From positions 310,001 to 374,000 of the forward strand of contig JAHBUV010000001.1 in the NCBI GenBank assembly GCA_019637915.1: DNA of 64,000 bases, read 5' to 3'. Made by a program: the position numbers and the translations under genes. The notes under the pieces were generated by a model. It did not search any database. It saw nothing but the letters and a program-made list of their open reading frames with translations, and was not told where the DNA came from. This DNA comes from Pseudobdellovibrionaceae bacterium. GTDB lineage: Bacteria; Bdellovibrionota; Bdellovibrionia; Bdellovibrionales; Bdellovibrionaceae. The first letter of the stretch is position 1; each line of letters starts with the position of its first letter. Shown in pieces: positions 17,153 to 25,312 of the stretch.

Positions 17153-17746
17153 TCACGAAGACAGCCGTTTCCTCGCGACCACGGTAAAAACGTGCCAGTT
17201 CTTATTTGGCCCCAAAGCCGTCGGGCCCATTTCATTTTTCTCATCCCATTTGATGATCTCAAAATCTTTGAAAAACTCCCGCAGCTCTTCTGCGCTCAGG
17301 CCACTCAATCCTTTTTCGCGCACCCAATCGTCATCGGGCCCGAAAAAATTTCCGGCGAAATACCCTTGCGGCAAAATCGATTTTTCAACAACTTGCCAAA
17401 AAGGCTTCAAAGACTCCGGCCGGCAAAAGGGAATGCTCAGGCCGGCGAAAACCAAATGGGCTTGAGGAAGCTCCCTCAAATTTTCAAAGCTGGAGTGGAT
17501 GATTGAGACCTTGGACCTCAAGGAATCGCTCAAGCCCTCCTGAAGCGTTTCAATCCCTGCAATCTCTTTTTCAACCGCCACGACATCCCACTGGCACTGA
17601 AGAAGATGAAGCGTCTCGACGCCGGCCCCACAGCCCAAATCGATCGCCCGCAGACCGGGGGTGAAATTGAACATTTTCAGCACTTCAAGAAGGAGGGGGC
17701 GCGGCGACTTGCCCTCAAATTTCTTATAATATTCCGACCAAGACAT
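17153..17746 (-). CDS. Class I SAM-dependent methyltransferase
   Basis: A 197-residue methyltransferase of the TehB/Methyltransf_25-like kind. Motif I AIDLGCGAGVETLHLL near residue 35, acidic loop VAVEKE near 57, then HSSFENL and a late beta strand (KNWHVFTVVARKR). TehB relatives detoxify tellurite or methylate small molecules, but the substrate is not readable here. It lies just outside the islet, with a moderately lower G+C than genes further right. Seven bases separate its ATG (17746) from the yccF stop. Confidence 0.85.
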   Translation of the reverse strand: MSWSEYYKKFEGKSPRPLLLEVLKMFNFTPGLRAIDLGCGAGVETLHLLQCQWDVVAVEKEIAGIETLQEGLSDSLRSKVSIIHSSFENLRELPQAHLVFAGLSIPFCRPESLKPFWQVVEKSILPQGYFAGNFFGPDDDWVREKGLSGLSAEELREFFKDFEIIKWDEKNEMGPTALGPNKNWHVFTVVARKRLSS

Positions 17747-17752
17747 GCTGAT

Positions 17753-18145
17753 CTACTTCCAGACGATCGTTTTCCCCACGGGGGCCAGTGAGATCATCGC
17801 CAGCTTCACGTACTGAACGGCGAAGGGAATGCCGATGATGGTCACCGCCAGCACCAAAGCGCAGCCCAGGTGGTACAGAAAAAGCCACCAGCCGGCCAGA
17901 ACGAACCAGATGATGTTCCCCAGGAAACCCAAAGGACCCGTGCCCAGATCGGATCCGGAGACGGATTCGCGGGAAATTCCCCGTGAGCCGAAAGGCCACA
18001 AGGTCATCACGCCGATATTGAACGTCGCGCGCGCCCATGGAATTCCGATGATGGTCAGAAACATCAGGACACCGGCCAGCATCCACAGCAGCGCCGTCGA
18101 CAACCCACCGAAGAAAAGCCAAAGCAAATTCAGAATGAAATTCAT
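17753..18145 (-). CDS. yccF: YccF-family inner-membrane protein
   Basis: A 130-residue membrane protein with four hydrophobic segments. It shows the duplicated YccF (DUF307) signature: LTIIGIPWARATFNIG in the first half and VTIIGIPFAVQYVKLAM in the second, with ending APVGKTIV. The function of the family is unknown, though it is widely conserved. The ATG at 18145 begins at the first helix. Confidence 0.9.
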   Translation of the reverse strand: MNFILNLLWLFFGGLSTALLWMLAGVLMFLTIIGIPWARATFNIGVMTLWPFGSRGISRESVSGSDLGTGPLGFLGNIIWFVLAGWWLFLYHLGCALVLAVTIIGIPFAVQYVKLAMISLAPVGKTIVWK

Positions 18146-18197
18146 GCGATCATCCTACATGAAGCGCCTGGCCCTGCCAAAAAGATCTTGAGGGAAA

Positions 18198-18785
18198 TCA
18201 CCCCACCCCTGAGCGGCGACGGTCCTCACCCTCCAGGAAGGTCTTGATCTCCTGCTCCTGAAGGTCCGGCAGCAAGTGACCGCTCAGCAGCAGCCACTTC
18301 AGAAAGTCATACAGCGCGGAGGCCGCCAGGCCGGCGCCGACGGATTTCAGCAGATCGCCCCAGGGGTCCGGGCGGAAAGGCTCCGGCGAGGAAGGCCCCG
18401 CCGGCCTCGGTTCGCCGCGGGAGCGCAGGGTGATGACGCCGGCCACTTCACCCCGCTTGTTGAGCAAAGGCAAAAAGGCCGTGTACCAGCTGGCGAGCGG
18501 CTCCGCCCCCTCCAGCATCACGGCGTGAAGTTCGTGCTTCCAGGACCCCTCGCGCCCCAGCCACAGGGATTCACCGCGCAAAGCGCGCGCGAAAGAGGCA
18601 TCGAACCGGCGCTGGGCGAAAACATTGGCGCGGAAGAGCTGATCGCGGGAATAAGTGCAGGCATCCAGCAGGGTGTAAGGGTAATCCCAAAGGGCATTGG
18701 GAGTGCGGAAAATCTCGCTCCGCTCGCGGTCAAAGACCTCGATGATCAGATCCTCGCCACCGCCCTGGTTTTTTCTTTGCGCCAT
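18198..18785 (-). CDS. PAS-like sensor fragment with C-terminal hydrophobic helix
   Basis: A 195-residue protein. The first 125 residues have a PAS-like rhythm: FRTPNALWDYPYTLLDACTY, ARALRGESLWLGREGSWKHE, and a final strand pair TAFLPLLNKRGEVAGVITL. After a Pro-rich linker there is a hydrophobic helix (LAASALYDFLKWLLLSGHLL) and a charged tail. There is no output domain. The ATG at 18785 has GGGAGG upstream and follows the kinase pseudogene by 24 bases, so it may once have been the sensory partner of that kinase. PAS assignment is an inference from spacing and end motif, not from a search. Confidence 0.55.
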   Translation of the reverse strand: MAQRKNQGGGEDLIIEVFDRERSEIFRTPNALWDYPYTLLDACTYSRDQLFRANVFAQRRFDASFARALRGESLWLGREGSWKHELHAVMLEGAEPLASWYTAFLPLLNKRGEVAGVITLRSRGEPRPAGPSSPEPFRPDPWGDLLKSVGAGLAASALYDFLKWLLLSGHLLPDLQEQEIKTFLEGEDRRRSGVG

Positions 18786-18809
18786 CGACCGACCTCCCTG
18801 AAAACGCGA

Positions 18810-19566
18810 TCACAAATCCCGCGCGAGGGTATCCATACCATTGGAAATCCGGATCTCAAAACAGCATCCCTTCCCGATTGCTGCATCCACCAGACGGATG
18901 TCGCCGCCCAGGGACTGGGCGATTTTTTTCGCCAGCATGAGACCCAACCCCGTGCCACCGAATTGTTTGCTGATATGGCTTCCGGCCTGGGCATAAGGGT
19001 GGAACAGACTCGCCGCCTGCTCGGGCGTCAGCCCGATCCCGGTGTCACGCACCGTGATGGCGGCCTGACGGCCCTGGGCGTGCGCCGAGACGGTGATGCG
19101 TCCCCCCTCGGGCGTGAATTTGACGGCGTTGCCGAGGATGTTCATCATGATCTGGCGCAGACGGTGCGAATCGGTGGTGATCGGGATCTCGGGCTCCCCG
19201 TCAAGGCGCAGATCGATTTTCTTCGCGCGCGCCTGCACCTCGAAACCGAACATCATGTCCTTGAGCAGCTCCACGGCATCGATCCGCCCCAGCTCGAGCT
19301 CGATTTTTCCGGCGTCGGCCTTGGAAATGTCCAGATTGACGTTCACGATGCGCAGCAAAGACTCGGCGTTCCGGCGAATCGTGCTCAGCCAGGTCGCTCT
19401 CGTAGGTGATTTCGTGGAAACGCCGCCCGATCAGCTCCTCCGCGGCGTAACCCGTGATCTCGCAGTAGCGGGGGTTCACATCGAGGAATGTCCCCTCCAT
19501 GGACACCTGGGCGATGCCGATAGCAGCGCGTTCGATCATGCAGGCGTATTTATCCGGCTTTATCAT
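18810..19566 (-). pseudogene. PAS histidine kinase with internal deletion and frameshift
   Basis: The first part, from ATG 19566, encodes a PAS domain (MIERAAIGIAQVSMEGTF, YAAEELIGRRFHEITYESDL). Around 19385 the reading frame jumps and continues with the end of a HisKA domain (NAESLLRIVNVNLDISKADA), then a complete HATPase: ILGNAVKFTPEGG, DTGIGL, FGGTGLGLMLAKKIA. The PAC motif and the H-box that should lie between are missing, about 100 or more residues. The gene therefore lacks its phospho-accepting His and cannot be read in one frame. It is a pseudogene unless the ATPase half is made separately from an internal start. Confidence 0.8.
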
Positions 19567-19690
19567 CAATCCGCCTAAACTTCCAAATGTCGCCGCGATT
19601 GGAAAGAGCAAAATCAACCGCCAAGCTGCCAGGGACACGAAGAAATCTAGATACAAGGGGCCGGCCGCCGGAAGAGGCCGGAGCGTCTGA

Positions 19691-20110
19691 TCATCTTTTG
19701 ACGTCCACCGCCGGGTACTCCTCGAGGTATTCCTCCCCTGAAGCTCCGCGGTAAACAACATGCCGCTTTCCGAAGTCGACATCGTAACCGACAACCCCGG
19801 CCTGCCACGCGGCCTGCAGAAACTCCGGGAAGGCGCTTTTTCCCGCCTGGTCCGCGCGCAGGGCGCGGATGAGGGCCTCGCGATCGAATTTCGGCACGTC
19901 GACCATGCCGCTGACGAGCGGGCTTCCCTGCATCAGCACCGGTCCCAGCTCCGTGACGTAAAGCGACTGGCAGGAGGGAAGGCTCCAGGAGTTTCGCGTC
20001 ACGCCGGCCTGACGGAGGGCTTCCGCCAGGTAGGGGAACCCTCCCACTTTGGGTCGGATGCTCAGAGCGAATTTTTGCGCTTCCATCAGATTCTCAAGGG
20101 CTTTGCTCAT
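19691..20110 (-). CDS. DUF1398 family protein
   Basis: A 139-residue cytosolic protein that matches DUF1398 (YbcV-like) closely: PYLAEALRQAGVTRNSWSLP, SCQSLYVTELGPV, DREALIRALRADQAGKSAFP, and the ending GASGEEYLEEYPAVDV. The family has no established function. The ATG at 20110 lies 12 bases after the MarR stop, so the two are one operon, and the protein is probably regulated by that MarR repressor. Confidence 0.88.
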   Translation of the reverse strand: MSKALENLMEAQKFALSIRPKVGGFPYLAEALRQAGVTRNSWSLPSCQSLYVTELGPVLMQGSPLVSGMVDVPKFDREALIRALRADQAGKSAFPEFLQAAWQAGVVGYDVDFGKRHVVYRGASGEEYLEEYPAVDVKR

Positions 20111-20122
20111 GCGGGGCCTCCT

Positions 20123-20593
20123 TTATTCGATCGGCATGGTTTTCAACTGGTGGATTTCCACCAATTTCATCAAGGTCTCTTTGAGCTGCTGGCGCTCCGC
20201 CTGGGACAAGGGCGAGAAAAAAAGATCATCGTTTTCATCCGCCAGCCGGGCGAGCTTCGGGACCAGGTTCCTGGCCTTTTCGGTGAGGCGGATTTCCTGA
20301 TAGCGCCGGTCCGCCCTGCCCTCTTGGCGATGCACGAGATTTTTGTCGATCAACCGGCTCATGAGCTTCGAGATCGCCCCGCGGCTCAGCCCCGTGATCT
20401 CCGCGATGGCGCCGGGAGACGTGGTTTCCTGGGTGCGGTGCATTTCCCTCAGCACCACCCACTCGGCCACGGTCACGCCGCTGCTTTCCAGCTTGCGCGC
20501 GAAGGAATGGGAGACCTGGTTGGACACCCGGCGCATCCAAAAACCGATGTGCGATGTCAGATCACTGGCGCGGGGTCTTCGGGCTTTGGCCAT
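20123..20593 (-). CDS. MarR-family transcriptional regulator
   Basis: A 156-residue winged-helix dimer typical of MarR: SGVTVAEWVVLREMHR, then helix-turn-helix PGAIAEITGLSRGAISKLMS, wing VHRQEGRADRRYQEIRLT, and dimerisation helices at both ends. Such proteins usually repress their own operon and are released by a phenolic or oxidant ligand. The ATG at 20593 is chosen because AGAGGTGG stands directly before it; in-frame ATGs at 20617 and 20614 would lie inside the palindrome at 20616-20635. It leads the operon with DUF1398. Confidence 0.92.
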   Translation of the reverse strand: MAKARRPRASDLTSHIGFWMRRVSNQVSHSFARKLESSGVTVAEWVVLREMHRTQETTSPGAIAEITGLSRGAISKLMSRLIDKNLVHRQEGRADRRYQEIRLTEKARNLVPKLARLADENDDLFFSPLSQAERQQLKETLMKLVEIHQLKTMPIE

Positions 20594-20615
20594 CGTCCAC
20601 CTCTGATTTCCCATC

Positions 20616-20635
20616 ATAGTTTCCTAGGAAACTAT
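20616..20635. promoter_or_regulatory. Perfect 20-bp palindrome, candidate MarR operator
   Basis: ATAGTTTCCTAGGAAACTAT is a perfect inverted repeat located 23 bases upstream of the MarR start and about 80 bases upstream of the divergent zincin gene. Size, symmetry and position fit a MarR-dimer autoregulatory site. Direct binding is inferred. Confidence 0.8.
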
Positions 20636-20714
20636 ATTCAAGGAATTCCTCCACCCGCTCCAAAAAGGGATTTTGCTTTTGGCTCGGGCGGGAAATTCAT
20701 TTAAGCTGAAGGAC

Positions 20715-21143
20715 ATGCCGGACGACAACACGCTGACCGCCCGCGAATTCGATCACCTGTCCCAGGACGTCTGGAATTCCCTGCTCCCCCTCATCCCCGA
20801 AGAGCTCAAAGCCCATTTTCAAAAGATCCACATCCTGATCGAGGACGTGGCGACGGAGGAGCTGCTCGCCGAACTGGGGCAGGACGACGTCAGCGAAGAT
20901 CCGCTGAGCCTTTGCGGGCTGTACGTGGGCGTCCCGCTCACGGAAAGCTCGGTCACCTTCCCGTCCTTGCTGCCGGATCGCGTTTATCTTTTCCGCCAGG
21001 CCCTGCTGGATCTCGCCGACTATGACGGCGGCGCCTCGTCGCGGCGAAGATTGCGCGAGGAAATCGCCGTCACCCTGCTTCACGAGATCGGCCACTTTTT
21101 CGGACTCAGCGAAGAGGACCTCGAGCGACTGGGTTACGACTGA
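20715..21143 (+). CDS. Zincin-like metallopeptidase family protein (PF06262 type)
   Basis: A 142-residue cytosolic protein with the small-zincin layout: N-terminal helix (EFDHLSQDVWNSLLPLIPEE), middle segment GLYVGVPLTESS and LPDRVYLFRQALLDLA, and the zinc motif VTLLHEIGHFFGLSEEDLE near residue 122 (HExxH plus downstream Glu/Asp) at the C-terminus. Members are around 120-140 residues, as here; the substrate is unknown. The ATG at 20715 follows GAAGG. It is divergent from the MarR operon and shares its control region, so the palindrome may also affect it. Confidence 0.88.
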   Translation: MPDDNTLTAREFDHLSQDVWNSLLPLIPEELKAHFQKIHILIEDVATEELLAELGQDDVSEDPLSLCGLYVGVPLTESSVTFPSLLPDRVYLFRQALLDLADYDGGASSRRRLREEIAVTLLHEIGHFFGLSEEDLERLGYD

Positions 21144-21152
21144 CCCCACGCG

Positions 21153-21172
21153 GGTGCCTTTTGGCACCTTTT
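21153..21172 (+). terminator. Intrinsic terminator after the zincin gene
   Basis: GGTGCC-TTTT-GGCACC hairpin followed by TTTT, ten bases after the stop at 21143. Confidence 0.65.
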
Positions 21173-21267
21173 CGGGCGGATTCGGGCGAAGTCGTTTGCT
21201 TCAAAATCTTCACAGGGATTTGCCTTTCCGAAGCCGCCGGCGGTATACGGGAGGCGAGGAGGTCGTT

Positions 21268-21630
21268 ATGCCCGCACAGCCCTTGCTTTTCGCGGTTCTG
21301 TCCCTGAGCCTTTCCCTGCCGGCCGTCGCCCAGCAGGAGGATCTTCGCATCGAGGATCTCGAAGTGGTGGAGGAAGTCGCGATCCCCAATGAACGCTACA
21401 TGGAGCTGATGCAGGCCGTGAACGCCAACATCAATTCCCCCCAACGCATCATCAACGGCAATTTCCCGAGCAGCTACACGCAATCAAGTTACCCGAGCGC
21501 CATGACCCGCGGCACGAGCCCGCAACTGAACTCCGGCAATCTGCCGAATATGTACTACAACAACATGCGTCCCCTGAAGATCCCGGCGCCGACGATGAAT
21601 CTCCCGCAGCCCGACCTGGGACATCCGTGA
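21268..21630 (+). CDS. Exported protein of unknown function
   Basis: A 120-residue protein with a signal peptide (PLLFAVLSLSLSLPAVAQ) and a Gln/Asn/Pro-rich mature part: an acidic start (EDLRIEDLEVVEEVAIP), then NERYMELMQAVNANINSPQR and a disordered end rich in Asn, Ser and Pro. No domain is recognised. The ATG at 21268 follows GGCGAGGAGG. It heads a three-gene operon with start-stop overlaps and ends in an HTTM protein, so it may be the periplasmic partner of that membrane protein. Confidence 0.75.
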   Translation: MPAQPLLFAVLSLSLSLPAVAQQEDLRIEDLEVVEEVAIPNERYMELMQAVNANINSPQRIINGNFPSSYTQSSYPSAMTRGTSPQLNSGNLPNMYYNNMRPLKIPAPTMNLPQPDLGHP

Positions 21631-22160
21631 CCGGAACGCCGCCCGGCCTGCGAACCAAATGCTGGAGCCTGGGCGGGGCTTTTCTGCTGATCGCCTTTTC
21701 GCTCACCGGTTTCCGGCAACTGCCCGAGGGGTTGCCGCCCTTCGTCCACAAAACCCATGAAGTCCTGAACGCCCTGACCGGCGCCGGCGGGAGCTTCGGT
21801 TTTTTCTCGCCCGACATCGGGCCCCAGCTGGTCGTGAAGTTCGATGTGCGCAAGGGGGAAACCTGGCACCGCGGGATTTCGCTCGAGGAATTCCTGCCCC
21901 ACGAGGTGGCCATCCGCCTGGGGAACATGAACCGCTTTCTGGGACAGACTTACCAGGATGAACGACTGCGCCGCTCGGTCGCGGCGTCCCTGGCGACACG
22001 GGTTTTCGCGCGCTTTCCGGCGGCGGACGAGGTGACCCTGATCGCCTCCGCCCATCAGATCCCCATGCTGGCGGAATACGCCGACGGCCGGCGCTTTCAG
22101 GTGGATGAAGTGTATCGGGTGCGTTTCAAGCGCGGCTCGCGGGAGTCCGAAGAGCCATGA
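21627..22160 (+). CDS. Single-pass membrane protein linked to HTTM gene
   Basis: A 177-residue protein with one N-terminal helix (WSLGGAFLLIAFSLTGF), which anchors a soluble domain with no recognised family (GFFSPDIGPQLVVKFDVRKG, SVAASLATRVFARFPAADE, HQIPMLAEYADGRR). The same arrangement of a short single-pass protein before an HTTM protein is known from several bacteria; whether they form a complex is unknown. The GTG at 21627 overlaps the previous stop (GTGA), and its own stop overlaps the next ATG. Confidence 0.75.
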   Translation: MTGTPPGLRTKCWSLGGAFLLIAFSLTGFRQLPEGLPPFVHKTHEVLNALTGAGGSFGFFSPDIGPQLVVKFDVRKGETWHRGISLEEFLPHEVAIRLGNMNRFLGQTYQDERLRRSVAASLATRVFARFPAADEVTLIASAHQIPMLAEYADGRRFQVDEVYRVRFKRGSRESEEP

Positions 22161-23068
22161 CGTGGTCGCGAGTGAGCGAGTGGTGGAATCGTTTTTTCTT
22201 CGCGCCCGGCGATCCCCGCCCCCTGGCGCTCCTGCGCGTCGGCCTGGGCGCGATGATGGCGCTGGAGTGGATCTTGATCGCGCCGAACTTGCAGGAACTT
22301 TTCGGCCCGCATGGTTTTTTGGAAATCCGCCTGATGGACGCCGTCTCGGGCCCTTCGACGGCGAGCTTCGCCGCGGAAATCGCCGCCCTGGGCCTGCCCT
22401 ACGGACTGGCGCTCTGGATCTTCTACGGAATTCGTTGTTACGCGATCCTGGGTTTCACCTTGGGCGTGGGCACGCGCTTTCACACCGTTTTGCTGTGGAT
22501 CACCCAGGTCCTGGTGATGCGCTCCGGGGTGTTCGCCGTTTACGGTGTCGATCGCTATTTTCACCTGCTGCTCTTCCCGATGATGTTCCTGCGCACCGAC
22601 GGGGCGTTGTCGCTGCACCGGCGGGGTCCGGCGGAAAAACCCGATTGGCGATCGACCTTCGGCCTTCGCTGGCTGCAGATCCTGATCCTGCTGACCTACC
22701 TCGACGCCGGGCTGTCGAAGGCCGCGGGGCCGGGCTGGTGGGACGGCAACGCCATCTGGCGCTGCCTGAACATGCCGGAATTCCGCGTGTGGGACTTCAC
22801 CTGGATGGCGCAGGTCCCGTGGCTGCCGAAACTGATCGGTTGGAGCACCTTGTTCTTCGAGACTTTCTATCCGATCGCGGCCTTCATCCCCTTTGTCGGA
22901 GGGCTCTGGGCCCTGGTGATCATCGGCATGCACCTGGGGATCGCGCTCTTCATGGGGCTGGGGATTTTCGGGGTGACGATGGCGCTGATCAACTTCACCT
23001 TGTTCGTGTTCCCGCGCTTCACCGGCCGCCGGGCCCGCCCCGGCCGACCGGGCGCTCGCGCGCCCTAG
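22157..23068 (+). CDS. HTTM-domain membrane protein
   Basis: A 303-residue multi-pass membrane protein of the HTTM family (horizontally transferred transmembrane domain, related to vitamin-K-dependent gamma-carboxylase). Typical pieces: PLALLRVGLGAMMALEW near residue 23, VYGVDRYFHLLLFPMMFL, LRWLQILILLTYLDAGLSKA, GPGWWDGNAIW. The bacterial family has no proven reaction. It is the last gene of the operon starting at 21268 and overlaps its neighbour by ATGA. Confidence 0.88.
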   Translation: MTWSRVSEWWNRFFFAPGDPRPLALLRVGLGAMMALEWILIAPNLQELFGPHGFLEIRLMDAVSGPSTASFAAEIAALGLPYGLALWIFYGIRCYAILGFTLGVGTRFHTVLLWITQVLVMRSGVFAVYGVDRYFHLLLFPMMFLRTDGALSLHRRGPAEKPDWRSTFGLRWLQILILLTYLDAGLSKAAGPGWWDGNAIWRCLNMPEFRVWDFTWMAQVPWLPKLIGWSTLFFETFYPIAAFIPFVGGLWALVIIGMHLGIALFMGLGIFGVTMALINFTLFVFPRFTGRRARPGRPGARAP

Positions 23069-23155
23069 AGGGTCCCCTCCCCTTTTTCAATCCTGCAACG
23101 CCACAAAGCCGGAATTCCCTTCACCATTCCGGCCCGAAAATGCATACTTCCCGGC

Positions 23156-24154
23156 ATGAAAAAGACCATTTTGAGCGGCAGCACCGTCACCGGCGATCTG
23201 ACTCTGGGCAATTACATCGGCGCCATCAACAACTGGAAGCGGATGCAGGATGAGTACGACTGCCTGTACTTCCTGGCGGACCTGCACGCCCTCACCGTTC
23301 ACCAGGACCCGGCCGTGCTGCGCGAGCGCACCTACAGCTTTTTCGCGCAGTACATCGCCCTGGGCTTGGACCCGCAGAAAAACATCATCTTCGCGCAGTC
23401 GCAGATCCACGAGCACGCCGAGCTCGCCTGGATCCTCACCTGCCTGACGCCGATGGGTTACCTGAACCGCATGACCCAGTTCAAAGAGAAGGCGGAAAAA
23501 AACGTCAAGAACATCAACGCCGGCCTGTTCTCTTACCCGGTGCTGATGGCGGCCGACATCCTGCTTTATCAGGCGGACCTCGTCCCCGTCGGCGAGGATC
23601 AGAAACAACATCTGGAGCTGTGCCGCGATCTCGTCGGTTACTTTGAGAATCGCTACGGCAAGGGCGTCTTCAAGATGCCCGAGCCCTCCATCGGCAAAGT
23701 CGGCGCCCGCATCATGTCCCTGCAGGACCCGACGAAGAAGATGTCGAAGTCCGATGACAACGAAAAGAATTATGTTTCGATCATCGATGACCCGAAAAAG
23801 ATCGAGAAGAAAATCAAATCCGCCGCCACCGACTCGGGCACGGAAATCAAATACGATCCGGAGAACAAACCGGGCGTGGCGAACCTGCTGGTCATCTTCT
23901 CGATCCTGAGCGGCAAGAGCCTGGAGCAGCTGGAAAACGACTACGCCGGCAAAATGTACGGCCACCTGAAGGTCGATCTGGCGGAACTCGTCGTCCAGAC
24001 GCTCACCCCCGTGCGCGAGCGCTATCTGGATCTGATGAAAAACAAGGACCACCTCCATCAGTTACTGCAGCAAGGGGCCGACCGCGCCCAAGAACGCGCC
24101 CGTGAAACCTTGCGCAAAACCTACGAGGCCGTGGGTCTGATCAGCCGGTCCTGA
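23156..24154 (+). CDS. trpS: Tryptophanyl-tRNA synthetase
   Basis: Class I aminoacyl-tRNA synthetase charging tRNA-Trp, 332 residues, the usual bacterial TrpRS size. Active-site motifs are SGSTVTGDLTLGNYIGAI (the HIGH-equivalent is GNYIG, with Asn-Tyr for the usual Gly-His variant) and KKMSKSDDN near residue 195. Other conserved pieces: YFLADLHALTV, YPVLMAADILLY, PVGEDQKQHLEL. The ATG at 23156 begins with the catalytic strand. Its stop overlaps the following ATG. Confidence 0.96.
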   Translation: MKKTILSGSTVTGDLTLGNYIGAINNWKRMQDEYDCLYFLADLHALTVHQDPAVLRERTYSFFAQYIALGLDPQKNIIFAQSQIHEHAELAWILTCLTPMGYLNRMTQFKEKAEKNVKNINAGLFSYPVLMAADILLYQADLVPVGEDQKQHLELCRDLVGYFENRYGKGVFKMPEPSIGKVGARIMSLQDPTKKMSKSDDNEKNYVSIIDDPKKIEKKIKSAATDSGTEIKYDPENKPGVANLLVIFSILSGKSLEQLENDYAGKMYGHLKVDLAELVVQTLTPVRERYLDLMKNKDHLHQLLQQGADRAQERARETLRKTYEAVGLISRS

Positions 24155-24645
24155 TGATGAGTCCGGCGAAAAAATCCATTCTGGTGATTGGCGGCGCGGG
24201 GAAGTTCGGTTCACGCCTGTGCGATGAGTTGGCGGCCCGGGGTTGGCATCCGGTCGTCGTGGACAATCTCAGCAGCGGATCCGGCGAGCGCGTTCAGCGG
24301 GGCCCCCTGGTGAAATTCGACGCCCGCGAGACCCCGCGCCTGGTGCGCAGCCTGCAGGAACACGCGGCCGTGGATCTCATCCACTGCGCCCTGCTGGAGG
24401 ATTCACCGGCCACGGATCCCGGCATCTTGTACGAACAGCATTTGAAAACGACCTTGAGCCTGCTGCAGGCCCTGAAAGAAGCCAAAGGACGCAGCTTGTG
24501 CGTGGTGTCTTCGGGCGGCCGCACGGAGGCCCTGCTTCAACGCCTCCTCAGCGACTGCGCGACGGCTTACGGCTTTCGCGCCGAGCTGGTGACTTCCCGG
24601 CCGGAGAGCGCGGCGCTGGAGCGGATTTTTTCCACTCTTGGTTGA
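24154..24645 (+). CDS. Short NAD-dependent epimerase/dehydratase-like protein
   Basis: A 163-residue Rossmann protein. The start LVIGGAGKFGSRLCDELA and VVVDNLSSGSGERV is typical of GalE-like sugar epimerases, with the NAD adenosine acid in VVVD. The family normally runs to about 310 residues and has a YxxxK catalytic pair; here the region after CVVSSGG lacks it and the substrate domain is missing. It either binds NAD(H) without epimerase activity or is a degenerate gene. The ATG overlaps the trpS stop, and the last 98 bases overlap the end of mpg on the other strand. Confidence 0.75.
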   Translation: MMSPAKKSILVIGGAGKFGSRLCDELAARGWHPVVVDNLSSGSGERVQRGPLVKFDARETPRLVRSLQEHAAVDLIHCALLEDSPATDPGILYEQHLKTTLSLLQALKEAKGRSLCVVSSGGRTEALLQRLLSDCATAYGFRAELVTSRPESAALERIFSTLG

Positions 24646-25312
24646 ATCGCGCGGGACCCGACACCGTTTTTGATTCCGTTTCAAAGAACCGCAGCAAGCG
24701 TCCCGCGCAGGCTCCCGCGTAGTCCACGCCGATCCGCGGGGAAACGCTCACGCGCGACGAAGGGGTTTTGACGCCCTCCTCGATCCAAAGCTCGTCCCCG
24801 AGGAGAGACACAGCGTTCTGCGCGCGCGTGATGCGCAAGGCCCGGCACAGCTTCCCCGGGCCCTTCAACAGGTCTTGATGTTTTTGACCGGGGAACTCCA
24901 GGTTCCAGAACTCCTCGCCCTCGAGGGGTTCGGCCGCGCGGATGAGCACGGCCTCGGGATGCCCTTCGCCGCGGCTGACGATGTTCAGGCAGTCGTACAT
25001 TCCGTAGATCAGGTAAACGTAAGCATGGCCGGCGGGACCCCACATGGTCGCCGTGCGCGCCGTGCGGCGGCCACCGTAGGAATGGCAGGCGCGGTCTTCG
25101 ACGCCCACATAGGCTTCAACCTCGGTGATGCGCACGCGCAAGACGTCGCCCCCGGGCAAACGACGGCACAGGACGCGACCCAAAAGATCGCGGGCCACGC
25201 GCTCCGTGGAGCGCGTGTAGAACTCGAGGGGAACTTTATTGCCAGGTCTGGCTGTCTTCGGCCGCCGGCGGGGCGGTGGTCGACGGGACCGGGGCGCTGC
25301 CGTCACATTCAT
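24548..25312 (-). CDS. 3-methyladenine DNA glycosylase (AAG/MPG family)
   Basis: Base-excision repair enzyme removing alkylated purines. Family landmarks: VARDLLGRVLCRR, RITEVEAYVGVEDRACHSYG (catalytic Glu in TEVEAY), YVYLIYGMYDCLNIV, AVLIRAAEPLEG, GPGKLCRALRIT. The catalytic region is complete. A non-standard basic C-tail of about 35 residues (SAPAPRSPAGKSPARRESRK) follows LRFFETES, and its bases overlap the epimerase-like gene for 98 bp. The N-terminus is also an additional basic stretch overlapping the upstream gene by 77 bp. No start codon is available after that overlap, so ATG 25312 is used. Confidence 0.9.
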   Translation of the reverse strand: MNVTAAPRSRRPPPRRRPKTARPGNKVPLEFYTRSTERVARDLLGRVLCRRLPGGDVLRVRITEVEAYVGVEDRACHSYGGRRTARTATMWGPAGHAYVYLIYGMYDCLNIVSRGEGHPEAVLIRAAEPLEGEEFWNLEFPGQKHQDLLKGPGKLCRALRITRAQNAVSLLGDELWIEEGVKTPSSRVSVSPRIGVDYAGACAGRLLRFFETESKTVSGPARFNQEWKKSAPAPRSPAGKSPARRESRKPSRSR

